Shown: piece after piece, positions 18,572-26,599 of the stretch
Layout: every line of letters begins with the position of its first letter
How positions within the stretch are numbered: the first letter of the stretch is position 1
Source: Beggiatoa leptomitoformis
Lineage (GTDB): Bacteria > Pseudomonadota > Gammaproteobacteria > Beggiatoales > Beggiatoaceae
Direction of reading: 5' to 3'
DNA length: 64,000 nucleotides
Assembly: GCF_001305575.3 (NCBI RefSeq)
Contig: NZ_CP012373.2
Coordinates: forward strand, 4,201,318 to 4,265,317
Notes under the pieces: model-generated
Seen by the model: only the letters and a program-made list of their open reading frames with translations
Told to the model about the DNA's origin: nothing
Database searches by the model: none
Position numbers and translations under genes: made by a program

Positions 18572-20125
18572 TTATGAATGACGCAATCCCATCGGGATTT
18601 TTTTAAATAAACGCTTATCCATTTCACATAAATCATGTGCAATTAGTGGTTTAAAATCCATATTCGCTAAAATATCCTTGTCCACATCAACTCCCGGTGC
18701 TATTTCAATCAGCAACATCCCTTCGGGAGTCAACCGAAACACAGCTCGTTCAGTGATATATAGGACTTTTTGCCCTTTTTCTAAAGCATATTGTCCATTG
18801 AAGGTTAAATGTTGTACGTGGTCGACAAATTTGCGTTGTGTGCCTTCGCAAAAAATTTGTACCCGTCCTTCTTCAATAAAAAACTCTTGGTCACTGGATG
18901 TAAATGTACCCATAAAATAAACTTGCTTTGCATTTTGGCTGATATTAATAAATCCGCCTGCCCCCGTCATGCGCGAGGCAAAACGACTGACATTCACATT
19001 TCCATGTTTATCCGCCTGCGCCATGCCTAAAAAGGCTTGGTCTAAACCACCACCATCATAAAAATCAAATTGTGCGGGTTGGTCAATAATAGCGTAAGCA
19101 TCTGCGACTGCACCAAAACTTAAACCACCAGCAGGAATGCCACCAATCCCACCCGGTTCTATAGTCAAAGTAAATGAATCTAAAATAGCTTCTTCATACG
19201 CGATAGAAGCAATACCCTCTGGTGTTCCAATACCCAAATTAACCACCGCCTCACTTTGTAATTCTAAGGTAGCACGTCGCGCCATTACTTTACGTGCATC
19301 CAACGGCAAAATGGGCAAACCACCCGAAACGGTGTGCGTTTCTCCCGTATAGTTCGAATTGTAATATTCGCTAAAGGTTTGCGGGTGATTTTCAGGTTGC
19401 GCAATAACAATATAATCCACCAAAATGCAAGGAATTTGTATCATTTGCGGGTTGAGCATGTGACGTGCTGTTACACGTTTTACTTGCACTATGACGATTC
19501 CGCCCGAATTCTTCACAGCTTGCGCAATTGCCAAACTTTCTAATACTAAAGCCTCATGCTCCATGGTTATATTGCCCAACTCGTCGGCGGTTGTCCCGCG
19601 TAAAAAAGCGACATTAATCGGAAAGGCTTTATAAAATAAATATTCTTTTCCTGAGAGCACGAGTAATTCAACAATATTTTCCGTGGTTTTACTGTTGATT
19701 TTGCCCCCCTCAATGCGTGGGTCGACAAAAGTATGTAACCCAACATGAGTAATTGTTCCCGGTTTATGCGCGGCAATATCGCGGTACAAATGTGCAATAA
19801 CACCTTGTGGCAAGTTATAGGCTTCAATCCGATTTTGACGTGCCAATATTCCCAGTGCAGGCACAAGCCCCCAATGCCCGCCAATCACACGCTTAATCAA
19901 TCCTTCATATCCCAAATGATTTAAGCCCCGTGACTGTCCATCACCTTGCCCAGCCGCGTAAACAAGAGTTAAATGGTTGGGTTCTCCCGTTTCTAAAAAA
20001 CGCTTCTCCAGTGTAATGGCGAGTTCCTCCGCAAACCCCGTCCCCACAAAACCACCGGTTGCCAATGTATCTCCATCCTTAATGAGTTTTACCGCCTCTA
20101 TTGCGGTAACGATTTTGTTACGCAT
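18572..20125 (-). CDS. Acyl-CoA:acetate/propionate CoA-transferase (YdiF/PCT family)
   Basis: A two-domain CoA-transferase of about 517 residues in a single chain. The N-terminal alpha half starts M-R-N-K-I-V-T-A-x-E-A. The beta half contains the catalytic glutamate in E-P-G-G-I-G-G-I-P-A-G-G (about residue 325), followed by F-D-F-Y-D-G-G-G-L-D-x-A-F-L-G, which is diagnostic of the YdiF/propionate CoA-transferase group. It moves CoA between short acyl groups such as acetate and propionate. This fits the presence of the methylcitrate pathway elsewhere in the window. I chose the ATG at 20125 over a TTG at 20161, because the family N-terminus begins there. It is not in an operon with the prp genes. 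Confidence 0.88.
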   Translation of the reverse strand: MRNKIVTAIEAVKLIKDGDTLATGGFVGTGFAEELAITLEKRFLETGEPNHLTLVYAAGQGDGQSRGLNHLGYEGLIKRVIGGHWGLVPALGILARQNRIEAYNLPQGVIAHLYRDIAAHKPGTITHVGLHTFVDPRIEGGKINSKTTENIVELLVLSGKEYLFYKAFPINVAFLRGTTADELGNITMEHEALVLESLAIAQAVKNSGGIVIVQVKRVTARHMLNPQMIQIPCILVDYIVIAQPENHPQTFSEYYNSNYTGETHTVSGGLPILPLDARKVMARRATLELQSEAVVNLGIGTPEGIASIAYEEAILDSFTLTIEPGGIGGIPAGGLSFGAVADAYAIIDQPAQFDFYDGGGLDQAFLGMAQADKHGNVNVSRFASRMTGAGGFINISQNAKQVYFMGTFTSSDQEFFIEEGRVQIFCEGTQRKFVDHVQHLTFNGQYALEKGQKVLYITERAVFRLTPEGMLLIEIAPGVDVDKDILANMDFKPLIAHDLCEMDKRLFKKIPMGLRHS

Positions 20126-20370
20126 AGTTTTATTATCAGTTATGAGTGAGTTGAGTAACAATATGTTATCTGAATCAGACCAATACTGCTTGAAGCCCTG
20201 CTATCCGTTTAAAACCTACCCAAATCAGACGGTTCAGATACATAAAATTTTAAATATTATCCATACTATCTTTTTTACACTTGCCAATTCTACAAATCAC
20301 CATTTTTTTCTATCTTCTTCCCCCATATTTTAAACCGTGAACACTTTTCAGATACCACAAGGACAAAATA

Positions 20371-21354
20371 ATGCAAACCACAGCATTGACCATTTTATCT
20401 CAAGCACATCAATGGTTATCTGCACACCAAACAGTTTATTTAATTACAGTTATTCATACATGGGGGTCAGCACCACGCCCTGTCGGCTCATTATTAGCGA
20501 TTAACGCGAGTGGTGAATTAATTGGGTCAGTATCGGGGGGATGTGTAGAAGGCGATATTATAGAAAGAATACTACAAGGTGAATTTAAACAAATTAGTCG
20601 ATTACATTATGGCATTACCAAAGAACAAAGCGAACGCTTTGGCTTACCCTGTGGTGGCGTATTAGAACTACTACTTGAACCCTTACAAAGCGTCGACAGC
20701 ATACAACCCATTATTCACGCCTTAGAACAACGACAGCTAATTCAACGTCGCGTCAACCTACAATCAGGCGATGTTTATTGGCAATACCCACAACAAGAAA
20801 TACCCCTCATTGCAACAGATAACTATTTAACCCATGTTTACGGAGCCGTGTGGCGACTACTAATTATTGGTGCAGCACACGCATCCCATTATCTTGCAGA
20901 ATTTGCAATTCCACTAGACTATCAAGTTATTGTTTGCGACCCGCGTGAAGAATACGCATCAAGTTGGCAACTGGCTGGAACAGAATTAAGTCGAGAAATG
21001 CCAGACGATGCCGTATTAAAATACGTTAAAGACAACCGCTGCGCCGTCGTTACCTTAACACATGACCCTAAACTAGATGATATGGCACTGTTAGAAGCCC
21101 TCAACTCCCCCGCCTTTTATGTCGGCGCGTTAGGCTCAAAAAAAAGCACAGAAGCCCGTCGCGCCCGTCTAATCGATTTAGGCATGAGTCCACAAGCCCT
21201 TGCACAACTCCATGCTCCCGTTGGTTTACCAATAGGTAGTCGCACACCGCCAGAAATTGCCATTGCCATTTTGGCAGAAATGATGACCAAACGAACGAGT
21301 TTATTAACCCCAATAACAGAAAGAAAATTTTCAACACACTACGCTATCGCTTAA
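20371..21354 (+). CDS. XdhC/CoxI-family protein (molybdenum cofactor insertion/maturation type)
   Basis: A 327-residue XdhC-like protein. The N-terminal domain has the G-S-A-P-R-P-V-G-S pattern and G-S-V-S-G-G-C-V-E-G, which binds and protects sulfurated Mo-cofactor in studied members. A C-terminal Rossmann-like half carries I-I-G-A-A-H-A-S and ends in the typical Y-V-G-A-L-G-S-K-K-S and P-V-G-L-P-I-G-S-R-T-P-P-E-I-A motifs. By family it assists maturation of a xanthine-dehydrogenase-type or aldehyde-oxidase-type molybdoenzyme. No such enzyme is encoded in the window. The downstream neighbour hslU starts about 100 bp later and is functionally unrelated. Confidence 0.85.
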   Translation: MQTTALTILSQAHQWLSAHQTVYLITVIHTWGSAPRPVGSLLAINASGELIGSVSGGCVEGDIIERILQGEFKQISRLHYGITKEQSERFGLPCGGVLELLLEPLQSVDSIQPIIHALEQRQLIQRRVNLQSGDVYWQYPQQEIPLIATDNYLTHVYGAVWRLLIIGAAHASHYLAEFAIPLDYQVIVCDPREEYASSWQLAGTELSREMPDDAVLKYVKDNRCAVVTLTHDPKLDDMALLEALNSPAFYVGALGSKKSTEARRARLIDLGMSPQALAQLHAPVGLPIGSRTPPEIAIAILAEMMTKRTSLLTPITERKFSTHYAIA

Positions 21355-21452
21355 GATTTAAACCGCATATTTTCCCATTTACCTGCAAATTGCTATAAAA
21401 TTCGTTTCTGTGCTTAACTTTTAACAGTTATTTAGGATAACCAAACAAAATT

Positions 21453-22775
21453 ATGAGTGAATTAACGCCAAGACAGATTGTAAGTGAATTAGATAAACAC
21501 ATTATCGGGCAAGATGCCGCAAAACGTGCTGTAGCGATTGCCTTACGCAATCGTTGGCGGCGAATGCAAGTTGATGAAAGTTTACGCACTGAAATCACCC
21601 CGAAAAACATCCTCATGATAGGCCCAACAGGCGTTGGTAAAACAGAAATTGCACGGCGGTTAGCTAAATTAGCAAAAGCACCTTTTATCAAAATTGAAGC
21701 AACAAAATTTACCGAAGTTGGCTATGTTGGACGTGATGTCGAATCAATCGTTCGAGATTTAGTCGACATCTCCATCAAACTCGTGCGTGAAGAAGCCATA
21801 CAAAAAATTCGCCCACAAGCAACAGATGCGGCAGAAGAACGTATTTTAGACGTACTATTACCACCTGCTCGTCACACACAAGAAGCAACAACAGAAGAAT
21901 CCTCAACCCGCCAAAAATTCCGTAAAATGCTACGAGAAGGCAAATTAAACGACAAAGATATTGAAATTGAAGTCAATGAAACCCGTATTGGAGTCGAAAT
22001 TATGGCACCGCCGGGGATGGAAGAAATGACTAACCAATTACAAAGCATGTTCCAAAATTTATCAAATGGACGCACACGCAGCCGCAAACTACGGGTTAAA
22101 GATGCCCTAAAACTGCTGCAAGAAGAAGAAGCCAGTAAGATGGTCAATGATGACGACTTAAAGCTACAAGCAATTGAAGTTGTCGAACAAAGTGGCATCA
22201 TTTTTTTAGACGAAATTGACAAAATCACTCGACGCGGTGAAACCAGTGGCGCAGATGTCTCCCGTGAAGGAGTACAACGTGATTTACTGCCCTTAGTTGA
22301 AGGCTGTACCGTATCAACTAAATACGGCATGGTAAAAACAGACCACATTTTATTTATTGCCTCTGGCGCGTTTCACCTTTCAAAACCATCAGATTTAATC
22401 CCAGAATTACAAGGACGTTTACCCATTCGTGTAGAGCTTAATGCCCTCAGCGTTAGCGATTTTGTCCGCATTTTGACCGAGCCGAATGCCTCACTCACAG
22501 AACAATACATCGCATTACTTAAAACCGAAGGCGTTACATTGACATTTGCACCAGATGCTATTCAACGCATTGCAGAAATGGCTTGGCAAGTCAATGAACG
22601 CACAGAAAATATTGGCGCGCGTCGCTTGCACACCGTTTTAGAATGTTTACTGGAAGATTTATCTTTTGATGCAGCAGATGCAAATCAAGCAAAAGTCGTT
22701 ATAGACGCACAATATGTTGATAAACAACTGGGAGAACTGGTGAAAAACGAAGATTTGAGCCAATATATTTTGTAA
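21453..22775 (+). CDS. hslU: HslU, ATPase subunit of the HslUV protease
   Basis: A 440-residue AAA+ unfoldase that feeds substrates to the HslV peptidase. The sequence opens with the family [20 protein letters not shown]. Walker A is G-P-T-G-V-G-K-T (about residues 57-64). An inserted I-domain spans roughly 110-235. Walker B is L-D-E-I-D-K-I, and the sensor/arginine region contains R-T-E-N-I-G-A-R-R. The C-terminus ends in L-S-Q-Y-I-L, the docking tail that activates HslV. The gene normally follows hslV directly. Here it follows an XdhC-like gene, and no hslV is present in the window. Confidence 0.97.
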   Translation: MSELTPRQIVSELDKHIIGQDAAKRAVAIALRNRWRRMQVDESLRTEITPKNILMIGPTGVGKTEIARRLAKLAKAPFIKIEATKFTEVGYVGRDVESIVRDLVDISIKLVREEAIQKIRPQATDAAEERILDVLLPPARHTQEATTEESSTRQKFRKMLREGKLNDKDIEIEVNETRIGVEIMAPPGMEEMTNQLQSMFQNLSNGRTRSRKLRVKDALKLLQEEEASKMVNDDDLKLQAIEVVEQSGIIFLDEIDKITRRGETSGADVSREGVQRDLLPLVEGCTVSTKYGMVKTDHILFIASGAFHLSKPSDLIPELQGRLPIRVELNALSVSDFVRILTEPNASLTEQYIALLKTEGVTLTFAPDAIQRIAEMAWQVNERTENIGARRLHTVLECLLEDLSFDAADANQAKVVIDAQYVDKQLGELVKNEDLSQYIL

Positions 22776-23061
22776 AACCTGTTTGAAATCTTAGATAAAA
22801 AATAGACAAGGATGGATAAACCAGAAATCAATCCCAAAAAAGCAAGCTCATGTTTAAGTAGCCTCAACGATGCTAAATGGGCAATCGTTGGGGCGTTGGT
22901 GAGTCAATTTGGTAGTGCTAAAGAAACATAGTGGGATTGAAATAAGAAAACTGAAAAGACAGAACTGTGCTAGTTGTTTAGTGAAGAAAACCCTATCTTT
23001 CTCCAAGATATAGAGAGAATCCCATCACGGCTGTCATCTATTTCATTTCGTAACCATCTGG
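22776..23061. other. Gene-poor junction with an IS1-like end repeat
   Basis: Directly before the IS1-like element. A 40-codon ORF at 22812-22931 has a purine-rich upstream sequence but no recognisable family. The 15-base string TTTGGTAGTGCTAAA at 22908-22922 is the same as the left inverted repeat of the neighbouring element at 23063-23077, suggesting a solo end left by an earlier insertion. Nothing else recognisable was found. Confidence 0.4.
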
Positions 23062-23780
23062 TTTTGGTAGTGCTAAACAAGTAAGGATAAGTTGTAATGA
23101 TTAATGAAAAAAATGATAGCCCCCACGTGATTTTGCAATTTCTTAGAGAAGGATAACGTTTTGCGAACTAAGCGACTGACTCGCTGTCTCAATGTGTTAT
23201 TAAATCGTTCTATATGATTAGTTAAACCTGTCTCCTTCCCAACCGCTCGGTGACGTTTACTGGGTAATACCCCTTTATACGCCTCACACTGCACATTGAC
23301 GATAAACGCCTGGAAGGGATTCCCATAATGCTGATGCACCTCTCTTATCTCGTTTTCCAACCGCAAATCCCACCACTTCTCTTGTTTCTTTATCTAATGC
23401 TAACCATATCCACACTTTTTCACGACGCTTACCCACGAATGACCACATCTCATCGCACTCTAATTGCAACACCCCTTTTTTTTAACCATCGGTTCACATA
23501 ACGTTGTAGCCATGTCCCTGAAATGCCTGCAAGGGAGCGTTTTTCTTTTAACAATCGCTCTACCTGTTACCAGGTCTCTTGGCTGATTCGCTTTGGGTTG
23601 GCATTTTCTACAAATTGGCGACCACACCCACGACATTTGTAGTTTTGTTTGCCAAAATGTGTTTTTCCATTCTTAATCACATGATGACTTTGACATTCGG
23701 GACAATCTGGCATTTTGCGTTCTCTTTTTCAGGGATGTTCTTTATTTCCTAACAACCTTATCTGTTTAGCAATACCAAAA
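23062..23780 (-). mobile_element. IS1-family insertion sequence, inactivated
   Basis: Imperfect inverted repeats bound the element: TTTTGGTAGTGCTAAACAAG on the left and, read inward from the right, TTTTGGTATTGCTAAACAGA. The size of about 720 bp suits IS1. The inside, read on the minus strand, encodes InsA-like and InsB-like proteins, but both frames are damaged. Confidence 0.8.
23073..23713 (-). pseudogene. IS1-family transposase, broken
   Basis: The minus strand begins at the ATG at 23713 with an InsA-type zinc-finger region (C-P-x-C, then C-R-G-C-G-R-Q-F-V). An in-frame TAA follows E-T-W, after which the frame continues with L-L-K-E-K-R-S-L-A-G-I. A run of A bases before GGGGTG then shifts the frame into InsB. 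InsB is seen as L-E-C-D-E-M-W-S-F-V-G and W-I-W-L-A-L-D, and after another shift as H-I-E-R-F-N-N-T-L-R-Q-R. At least one stop and one additional frame change separate the parts, so this copy cannot make an active transposase without suppression. Confidence 0.8.
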
Positions 23781-23781
23781 C

Positions 23782-23935
23782 TATAACTATCGAGAATGCG
23801 GACGGAGATTTGTAGAATAGCCCAGCAAGAAATATATAAGCTAAGAAACTTGGGTACAGGCAAAAGAAAAACGCTCACTAAGAGGAATAGCCTGTGTCAA
23901 GGAATCTCAGGCACATGGCTATAACATTATGTCAA
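23782..23935 (+). pseudogene. Second IS1-family InsA relic
   Basis: Translation on the plus strand gives a decayed InsA: Y-R-E-C-G-R-R-F-V-E followed by stops, then E-T-W and E-K-R-S-L-R-G-I, and finally H-G-Y-N. These match the InsA of the adjacent element position by position but on the opposite strand. It abuts the right inverted repeat of that element. Its far end cuts into the nucleotidyltransferase fragment at about 23932. Confidence 0.65.
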
Positions 23936-24065
23936 TGTCACTCTCTTCTGTTTGTTCTTGACGCGCATACGAGCCAAAAAGTGCTAGTCGTTCAATACCA
24001 TATTTACTTTTTAATTCAGGTTGATAGTTTCGTAAAATTTGTTGGATTTCAGCAAGTGTTCGCAT
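23928..24065 (-). pseudogene. N-terminal fragment of an MNT-type nucleotidyltransferase (MntA-like)
   Basis: Starting at the ATG at 24065 on the minus strand, about 45 codons read M-R-T-L-A-E-I-Q-Q-I-L and reach L-F-G-S-Y-A-R-Q and S-D-I-D-I. This is the G-S-x-A-R-x(7)-S-D-I-D signature of minimal nucleotidyltransferases that serve as antitoxins (AMP-adding) to HEPN toxins. The gene is truncated right after the second aspartate by the IS1 relic. No HEPN partner of the MNT type is adjacent. Confidence 0.75.
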
Positions 24066-24086
24066 TTGAATTCACCTATCATGCTT

Positions 24087-24206
24087 ATAAAAAAAGACCC
24101 CGATAACTAATAATTATTGGAGTCTTTTAATTGTAAGCAACTAAATCTTACAGCGCAAACAAGTCCGTAAACTCATTCATTGGGGTATTTTTTAAGGTTG
24201 CTTGGT
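24087..24206. repeat. Direct repeat copy 1 (gene 3' end plus terminator), left of HigBA
   Basis: About 120 bp that recur at 25022-25140 with roughly 90% identity by eye. The repeat contains, read on the minus strand, the last codons of a lost gene and its terminator. The two copies flank the HigBA-type toxin-antitoxin pair. Confidence 0.85.
24091..24129 (-). terminator. Rho-independent terminator, copy 1
   Basis: On the minus strand AAAAGACTCCAATAA pairs with TTATCGGGGTCTTTT and is followed by a T-run. It is the terminator of the vanished gene whose last codons precede it; the same structure recurs at 25026-25064. Confidence 0.8.
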
Positions 24207-24237
24207 AGGCGAAGATTTTTAGAATCTTGGTATATTT
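24148..24237 (-). pseudogene. C-terminal remnant of a lost gene, copy 1
   Basis: About 29 codons on the minus strand end N-T-P-M-N-E-F-T-D-L-F-A-L-stop. The second copy at 25082-25168 ends N-T-L-M-N-E-F-T-D-L-F-T-L-stop. The parent family is not recognised. The upstream part is missing where the HigA-type gene ends. Confidence 0.55.
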
Positions 24238-24274
24238 TTGGGAATAAACAGGTGGCTAAGTTCTGTTTAACCGA

Positions 24275-24565
24275 CTAACTCAAAGCCCGAAGCACCGCTT
24301 GCGGTTCTTTTGCAACGACTTGGAGCAAAGCTAAAGCTGCTCCGCGTGGTTTACGGTCACCCCGTTCCCAATGTCGAAGAGTACCTAAACTAATACAAAA
24401 TTTGGTCGCAAACTCCAATTGGGTTAAGCCCAATTTTGCGCGTAATTGAGCAACATTAATTTCTGCTGTGGGGCGATGTGTACGAGTGGTTACTGTTTTG
24501 CCTTGATTGAGTTCAATCGCTTCTTGTAAGCCCTGTGCAATACTTTCAAATGCTTTTTTAGTCAC
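24275..24565 (-). CDS. HigA/NadS-type helix-turn-helix antitoxin
   Basis: A 96-residue protein with a C-terminal Xre-type helix-turn-helix (about residues 40-90). It contains L-R-A-K-L-G-L-T-Q-L-E-F-A and L-R-H-W-E-R-G-D-R-K-P-R-G-A-A-L-A-L-L, the pattern of NadS/HigA antitoxins. It would neutralise the upstream toxin and repress the pair. Its start overlaps the toxin's stop by 8 bp, so the two are translationally coupled with the toxin first, as in higBA operons. The pair is flanked by two copies of a 120-bp repeat. Confidence 0.85.
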   Translation of the reverse strand: MTKKAFESIAQGLQEAIELNQGKTVTTRTHRPTAEINVAQLRAKLGLTQLEFATKFCISLGTLRHWERGDRKPRGAALALLQVVAKEPQAVLRALS

Positions 24566-24905
24566 GCTGATTCTCCAATGCCGTTTTTACCAATATATCC
24601 ACTAATTTTGCAAGCTGGTTTCTTTCTGCTTTAGAAAGATTAGCACGCTCATTTTTTCCAAAAATTGTTAATAGATATAAGGGTAAACGTTTATCATGAT
24701 AATAGTAAATAATACGAACACCACTACTTTTTCCTTTGTTACCACGTCCCCAACGTAATTTACGAATACCGCCTGTGCCTTCTATCAAATCGCCTGCATG
24801 AGGATAAATTGCTAAATAATCAATAATGGATTTGCACTCAGATTCATTGAGTAATTCAGCGGAGCGGTTTATATATTCTGGCAGTTCAGTGACAGTGGTA
24901 AACAT
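24558..24905 (-). CDS. HigB/RelE-type toxin
   Basis: A protein of 115 residues from the ATG at 24905; a start 12 codons upstream is less likely because the family N-terminus begins near M-F-T-T-V. It has the G-G-I-R-K-L-R-W-G-R-G-N-K-G-K-S-S-G-V-R-I-I-Y-Y pattern and L-L-T-I-F-G-K-N-E-R-A-N-L-S, typical of RelE/ParE-superfamily HigB toxins that cleave mRNA on the ribosome. Basic residues (Arg, Lys) suited to RNA binding are present. It is followed, with overlap, by its HTH antitoxin. Confidence 0.85.
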   Translation of the reverse strand: MFTTVTELPEYINRSAELLNESECKSIIDYLAIYPHAGDLIEGTGGIRKLRWGRGNKGKSSGVRIIYYYHDKRLPLYLLTIFGKNERANLSKAERNQLAKLVDILVKTALENQRD

Positions 24906-25021
24906 AAATGAAAGTGTAAGCCACTGGATTATGCTTTTCAATGCGTTTTACAAATAAGAGCTTAAATAAACGATGCTAAACTTATGGTCGTTTGCTCATT
25001 AAAGAATAGATAAGTCGACTC

Positions 25022-25140
25022 ATAAAAAAAGACCCCGATAATTAATATTATTGGAGTCTTTTGATTGTAAGCAACTAAATCCTACAGCGTAAACAAGTCC
25101 GTAAACTCATTCATTAGGGTATTTTCTAAGGTTGCTTGGT
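25022..25140. repeat. Direct repeat copy 2, right of HigBA
   Basis: The second copy of the 120-bp segment described at 24087-24206, in the same orientation, with terminator and lost-gene 3' end. The pair of repeats brackets the toxin-antitoxin module. Confidence 0.85.
25026..25064 (-). terminator. Rho-independent terminator, copy 2
   Basis: On the minus strand the sequence forms AAAAGACTCCAAT paired with ATCGGGGTCTTTT followed by a T-run, the same structure as at 24091. Confidence 0.75.
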
Positions 25141-25168
25141 CAGCGCAGGTTTCGAGAATATTGGCGGA
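25082..25168 (-). pseudogene. C-terminal remnant of a lost gene, copy 2
   Basis: About 28 codons on the minus strand read S-A-N-I-L-E-T-C-A-D-Q-A-T-L and then N-T-L-M-N-E-F-T-D-L-F-T-L-stop. They align with the remnant at 24148-24237. The upstream boundary meets a gntR relic on the other strand. Confidence 0.5.
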
Positions 25169-25199
25169 CTATTTTTTATGGAAAAACTCTGGTTGTAAT

Positions 25200-25276
25200 T
25201 AAGTCTTTACGGTTTGGAAGAACACTACCAAGTGCGCGAAGCCTTGGAAGGTATGGTGGCGTGATTAGCAGTAATT
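25200..25276 (+). pseudogene. Relic of a gntR gene (fragment)
   Basis: About 75 bp that closely match an internal stretch of the gntR gene at 26970-27048, including the shared string TACCAAGTGCGCGAAGCCTT. The fragment has a stop (TGA) where the intact gene has CGA, and no flanking coding capacity. It is a decayed partial duplicate of the propionate regulator or of a close relative. Confidence 0.65.
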
Positions 25277-25333
25277 CATAATCTAGTGAGGATGTTTTCC
25301 CTAAATTATCAAGCGGAGCTTGATATGCAGACA

Positions 25334-25353
25334 TTCCCAAACAGCGTTTGGGA
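25334..25353. repeat. REP-like palindrome TTCCCAAAC..GTTTGGGAA
   Basis: A short perfect palindrome with AG/C variation in its centre. Related copies occur at 26439-26459 and 26570-26589. It probably belongs to a family of dispersed palindromes. Confidence 0.7.
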
Positions 25354-25378
25354 ACGAGAATTGACCTGTTGGCTGTGT

Positions 25379-25478
25379 GACCCACCTGAGATTCGAACTC
25401 AGAGCTCCCCCTTCATAAATACCCTATACTTAAGGTGCTTATGAAGAGGGGTACTTTAGCCAGTTAAGTGAGTGAGTC
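25379..25478 (-). other. tRNA-like cloverleaf with an enlarged anticodon loop and no CCA
   Basis: Read on the minus strand, GACTCAC pairs with GTGGGTC (acceptor, one G-U). The D-arm ACTT/AAGT has a GG-containing loop, and CCCCT/AGGGG forms an anticodon stem. The T-arm CTGAG/CTCAG has the canonical TTCGAAT loop. The expected T8, A14, G18-G19, A21, T54, T55, C56 and A58 are present. The anticodon loop is 34 bases instead of seven, and the 3' end reads A-CAC rather than A-CCA. The first 15 bases overlap the last codons and stop of the HEPN-like gene. It could be a tRNA pseudogene, an interrupted tRNA or a tRNA mimic. Confidence 0.5.
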
Positions 25479-26243
25479 ATAAAACTTTTCTACAATTTCT
25501 TTAGCTTTTTCTAAACTATATGAATACTCAGAATGAATATAGCTTATTGCTACCTTCTTCAGTTTGTCATGGTTTTTACCATATTTTTTCCAACTATCAA
25601 AAGGCACCTTTGAATAAATTCTTTCATCATCAGGTTCTAACAATAGTGCAATTGACTCAGAAAAATCTAAAAGGAGTCGACACCAAAATTTTATGTCATG
25701 AAAAGATATGCTACTTGGGTTATTTGGTGCCGATAGCATATTGTATTTTTCTCTGACAAAGTCTATAGATTCCCTTCTAGATTTATAAAAGTTTTCCGCT
25801 TCATCTTTATTTTTTTTGTTTGGATGAGCAATAGAATTTCGCAACAGTCTTAAGTAATCAACGGCATTGGATTCGTATCGGAAATTTTTTTTGTTATCTG
25901 GTCCTCTAATATAGTTTTTTTCGAGAACTTCTAGTGGAGAAACTTTATCGGGTTTCATCCACTTCAGGTCAAATCGCTTAAATTCGTTCTCCACTTCGTC
26001 TAGAAACACATCGAAACCACTATATATGGAAACGATAGAAAGTCTGATTTGGCTATTCAATATACGATCTGACGTAATACCATTTAGCACTATCCCAACC
26101 TCACTAGCTTTACTTGTCCAGTAATCTACCTGCTTTCGTTCCATCTTTTGTGACTCAAGTAGAGATACATGAGTGGCAGCGGCCTCAGCTGTAAGTTCGC
26201 CAATGAATGATTTGAAGTTTCTAACGCTCGGAGGTCTATACAT
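25464..26243 (-). CDS. Hypothetical protein with a HEPN-like R-x4-H motif
   Basis: A 259-residue protein without a family I can name. An N-terminal charged helix region (about 1-60) precedes a helical domain with L-R-L-L-R-N-S-I-A-H-P at about residues 133-143. This gives the R-x4-H pattern of HEPN ribonuclease domains such as the RiboL-PSP-HEPN group. A C-terminal helical, Lys/Glu-rich tail follows. HEPN proteins are often toxins or defence effectors, which fits the surrounding toxin-antitoxin and mobile-element debris. The function is inferred from this single motif and the context. The 3' end runs into a tRNA-like structure. Confidence 0.5.
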   Translation of the reverse strand: MYRPPSVRNFKSFIGELTAEAAATHVSLLESQKMERKQVDYWTSKASEVGIVLNGITSDRILNSQIRLSIVSIYSGFDVFLDEVENEFKRFDLKWMKPDKVSPLEVLEKNYIRGPDNKKNFRYESNAVDYLRLLRNSIAHPNKKNKDEAENFYKSRRESIDFVREKYNMLSAPNNPSSISFHDIKFWCRLLLDFSESIALLLEPDDERIYSKVPFDSWKKYGKNHDKLKKVAISYIHSEYSYSLEKAKEIVEKFYDSLT

Positions 26244-26599
26244 ATTCAGCTAATGAGCAGATTATCGGTATAACTTAAATGAAGTTGGGATGTATTTCCA
26301 TTGTTGAGCAGTATTCATTACACTACTGCTCAACAAGTAATTTAACTACTTTACTTAATGTTACTTCAAAAAATATTTTTAGGCAATGTTGTTAAACTAA
26401 AAGCTTAGATTGCATTAATTCATAACACTATTTTCTCGTTCCCAAACAGAGTTTGGGAACATCTGTCGGTCAAGCTCTGCTTGACCATACGCTACAGTTA
26501 TCTAGCCTCTGTATTTCAAAGATATTTCAAACTTTCCGAATCTTCAAGTAACGTTTGATGTGCAGGTATTCCCAAACGGCGTTTGGGAACTAGAAACAC

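Noticed and set aside
22812..22931. 40-codon ORF before the IS1-like element
   Set aside because: It has a plausible ribosome site but ends within an IS-end repeat and has no family; kept only as a note in the intergenic entry.
25176..25385. 69-codon minus-strand ORF
   Set aside because: It covers REP palindromes and the gntR relic on the other strand; its translation has no recognisable pattern.
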